DNA from: Acidimicrobiia bacterium
Lineage (GTDB): Bacteria; Actinomycetota; Acidimicrobiia; Acidimicrobiales; Poriferisodalaceae
Length of the DNA stretch: 14,369 bases
Assembly (NCBI GenBank): GCA_026983855.1
Contig: JALSTE010000257.1
Coordinates: 1 to 14,369, forward strand
Direction: 5' to 3'
The notes below the pieces were generated by a model. The model was not told the DNA's origin. It saw nothing but the letters and a program-made list of their open reading frames with translations, and did not search any database. Both the position numbers and the translations under genes were made by a program. Below are positions 14,221 through 14,369 of the stretch, piece by piece; position 1 is the stretch's first letter, and each line of letters starts with the position of its first letter.

Positions 14221-14369
14221 GTGGTGAGGGGCCTCTGGCTGGGTGCACTGGACACTGTCGGCGGGTTCCTTCCTCAGACTTTCCTCGCTACGGTGACGAC
14301 GCCCCGACGCCGGAAAGGTCGCGGTGGGGCGAGGATTCGTCGTCCCCGGTGGCGGCGACCACGATGGGT

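Noticed and set aside
14184..14295. RNase P RNA-like GAGGAAAGTC on the minus strand
   Set aside because: The first bases resemble the conserved RNase P start, but the following P3/P4 sequence and the later ACAGNRA element are absent, and the RNA would run through a protein gene.
14182..14369. Open rightward frame from ATG 14182 to the window end
   Set aside because: The product becomes arginine-rich low-complexity sequence, has no ribosome binding site, and overlaps the leader of the minus-strand gene.

Overview
The window is very GC-rich DNA with strong G/C third-position bias, GTG and TTG starts, and apparently leaderless promoters (a TANNNT box 6-7 bases before the start codon). Together with an AhpE-type peroxiredoxin, a 'GYWLL..DGGVFSFG' repeat propeller and a SAM-riboswitch-controlled metX, this points to an actinobacterium. 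I lean to an Acidimicrobiia-like lineage, but that placement is inference. I see no phage, insertion sequence, CRISPR array, rRNA or tRNA.

Layout. (1) 1-3761 is an arginine succinyltransferase (AST) catabolic locus. A leftward unit runs from an M20 metallohydrolase through astA to the start of astD, which is cut by the window edge. A divergent astC lies to the right. The 53 bases between the M20 gene and astC appear to hold two back-to-back leaderless promoters. The M20 enzyme sits where a succinylglutamate desuccinylase (AstE) would be needed. (2) 3762-4368 carries a partial duplication of the astC 3' end and then an AhpE-like peroxiredoxin. (3) 4408-7648, leftward, holds a Cof-type HAD phosphatase and a large secreted protein with two beta-propeller repeat arrays. 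(4) 7794-10805, rightward, is a two-gene unit: a DEAD-box RNA helicase followed after 3 bases by a stand-alone N6-adenine DNA methyltransferase-like protein. (5) 10881-11183, leftward, is a small gene with an in-frame TGA that I read as selenocysteine. A bacterial SECIS-type hairpin with a GGUC loop follows the TGA. The product resembles the HesB-like ('CC/Se motif') selenoproteins. An ordinary gene caller would miss it or report only its C-terminal 65 residues. (6) 11250-13851, rightward, is a methionine-synthesis operon: promoter, SAM riboswitch, metX, and a Cys/Met-metabolism PLP enzyme that overlaps metX by ATGA. (7) 13848-14183, leftward, is a small probable zinc-binding protein. The last 186 bases hold no gene I can support.

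How the genes fit together. The AST genes would convert arginine to glutamate and succinate. The metX unit makes sulfur amino acids under SAM feedback. The selenoprotein gene is divergent from metX and shares its upstream region. It implies that the host has the selenocysteine machinery (SelA, SelB, SelC, SelD), none of which is in this window.
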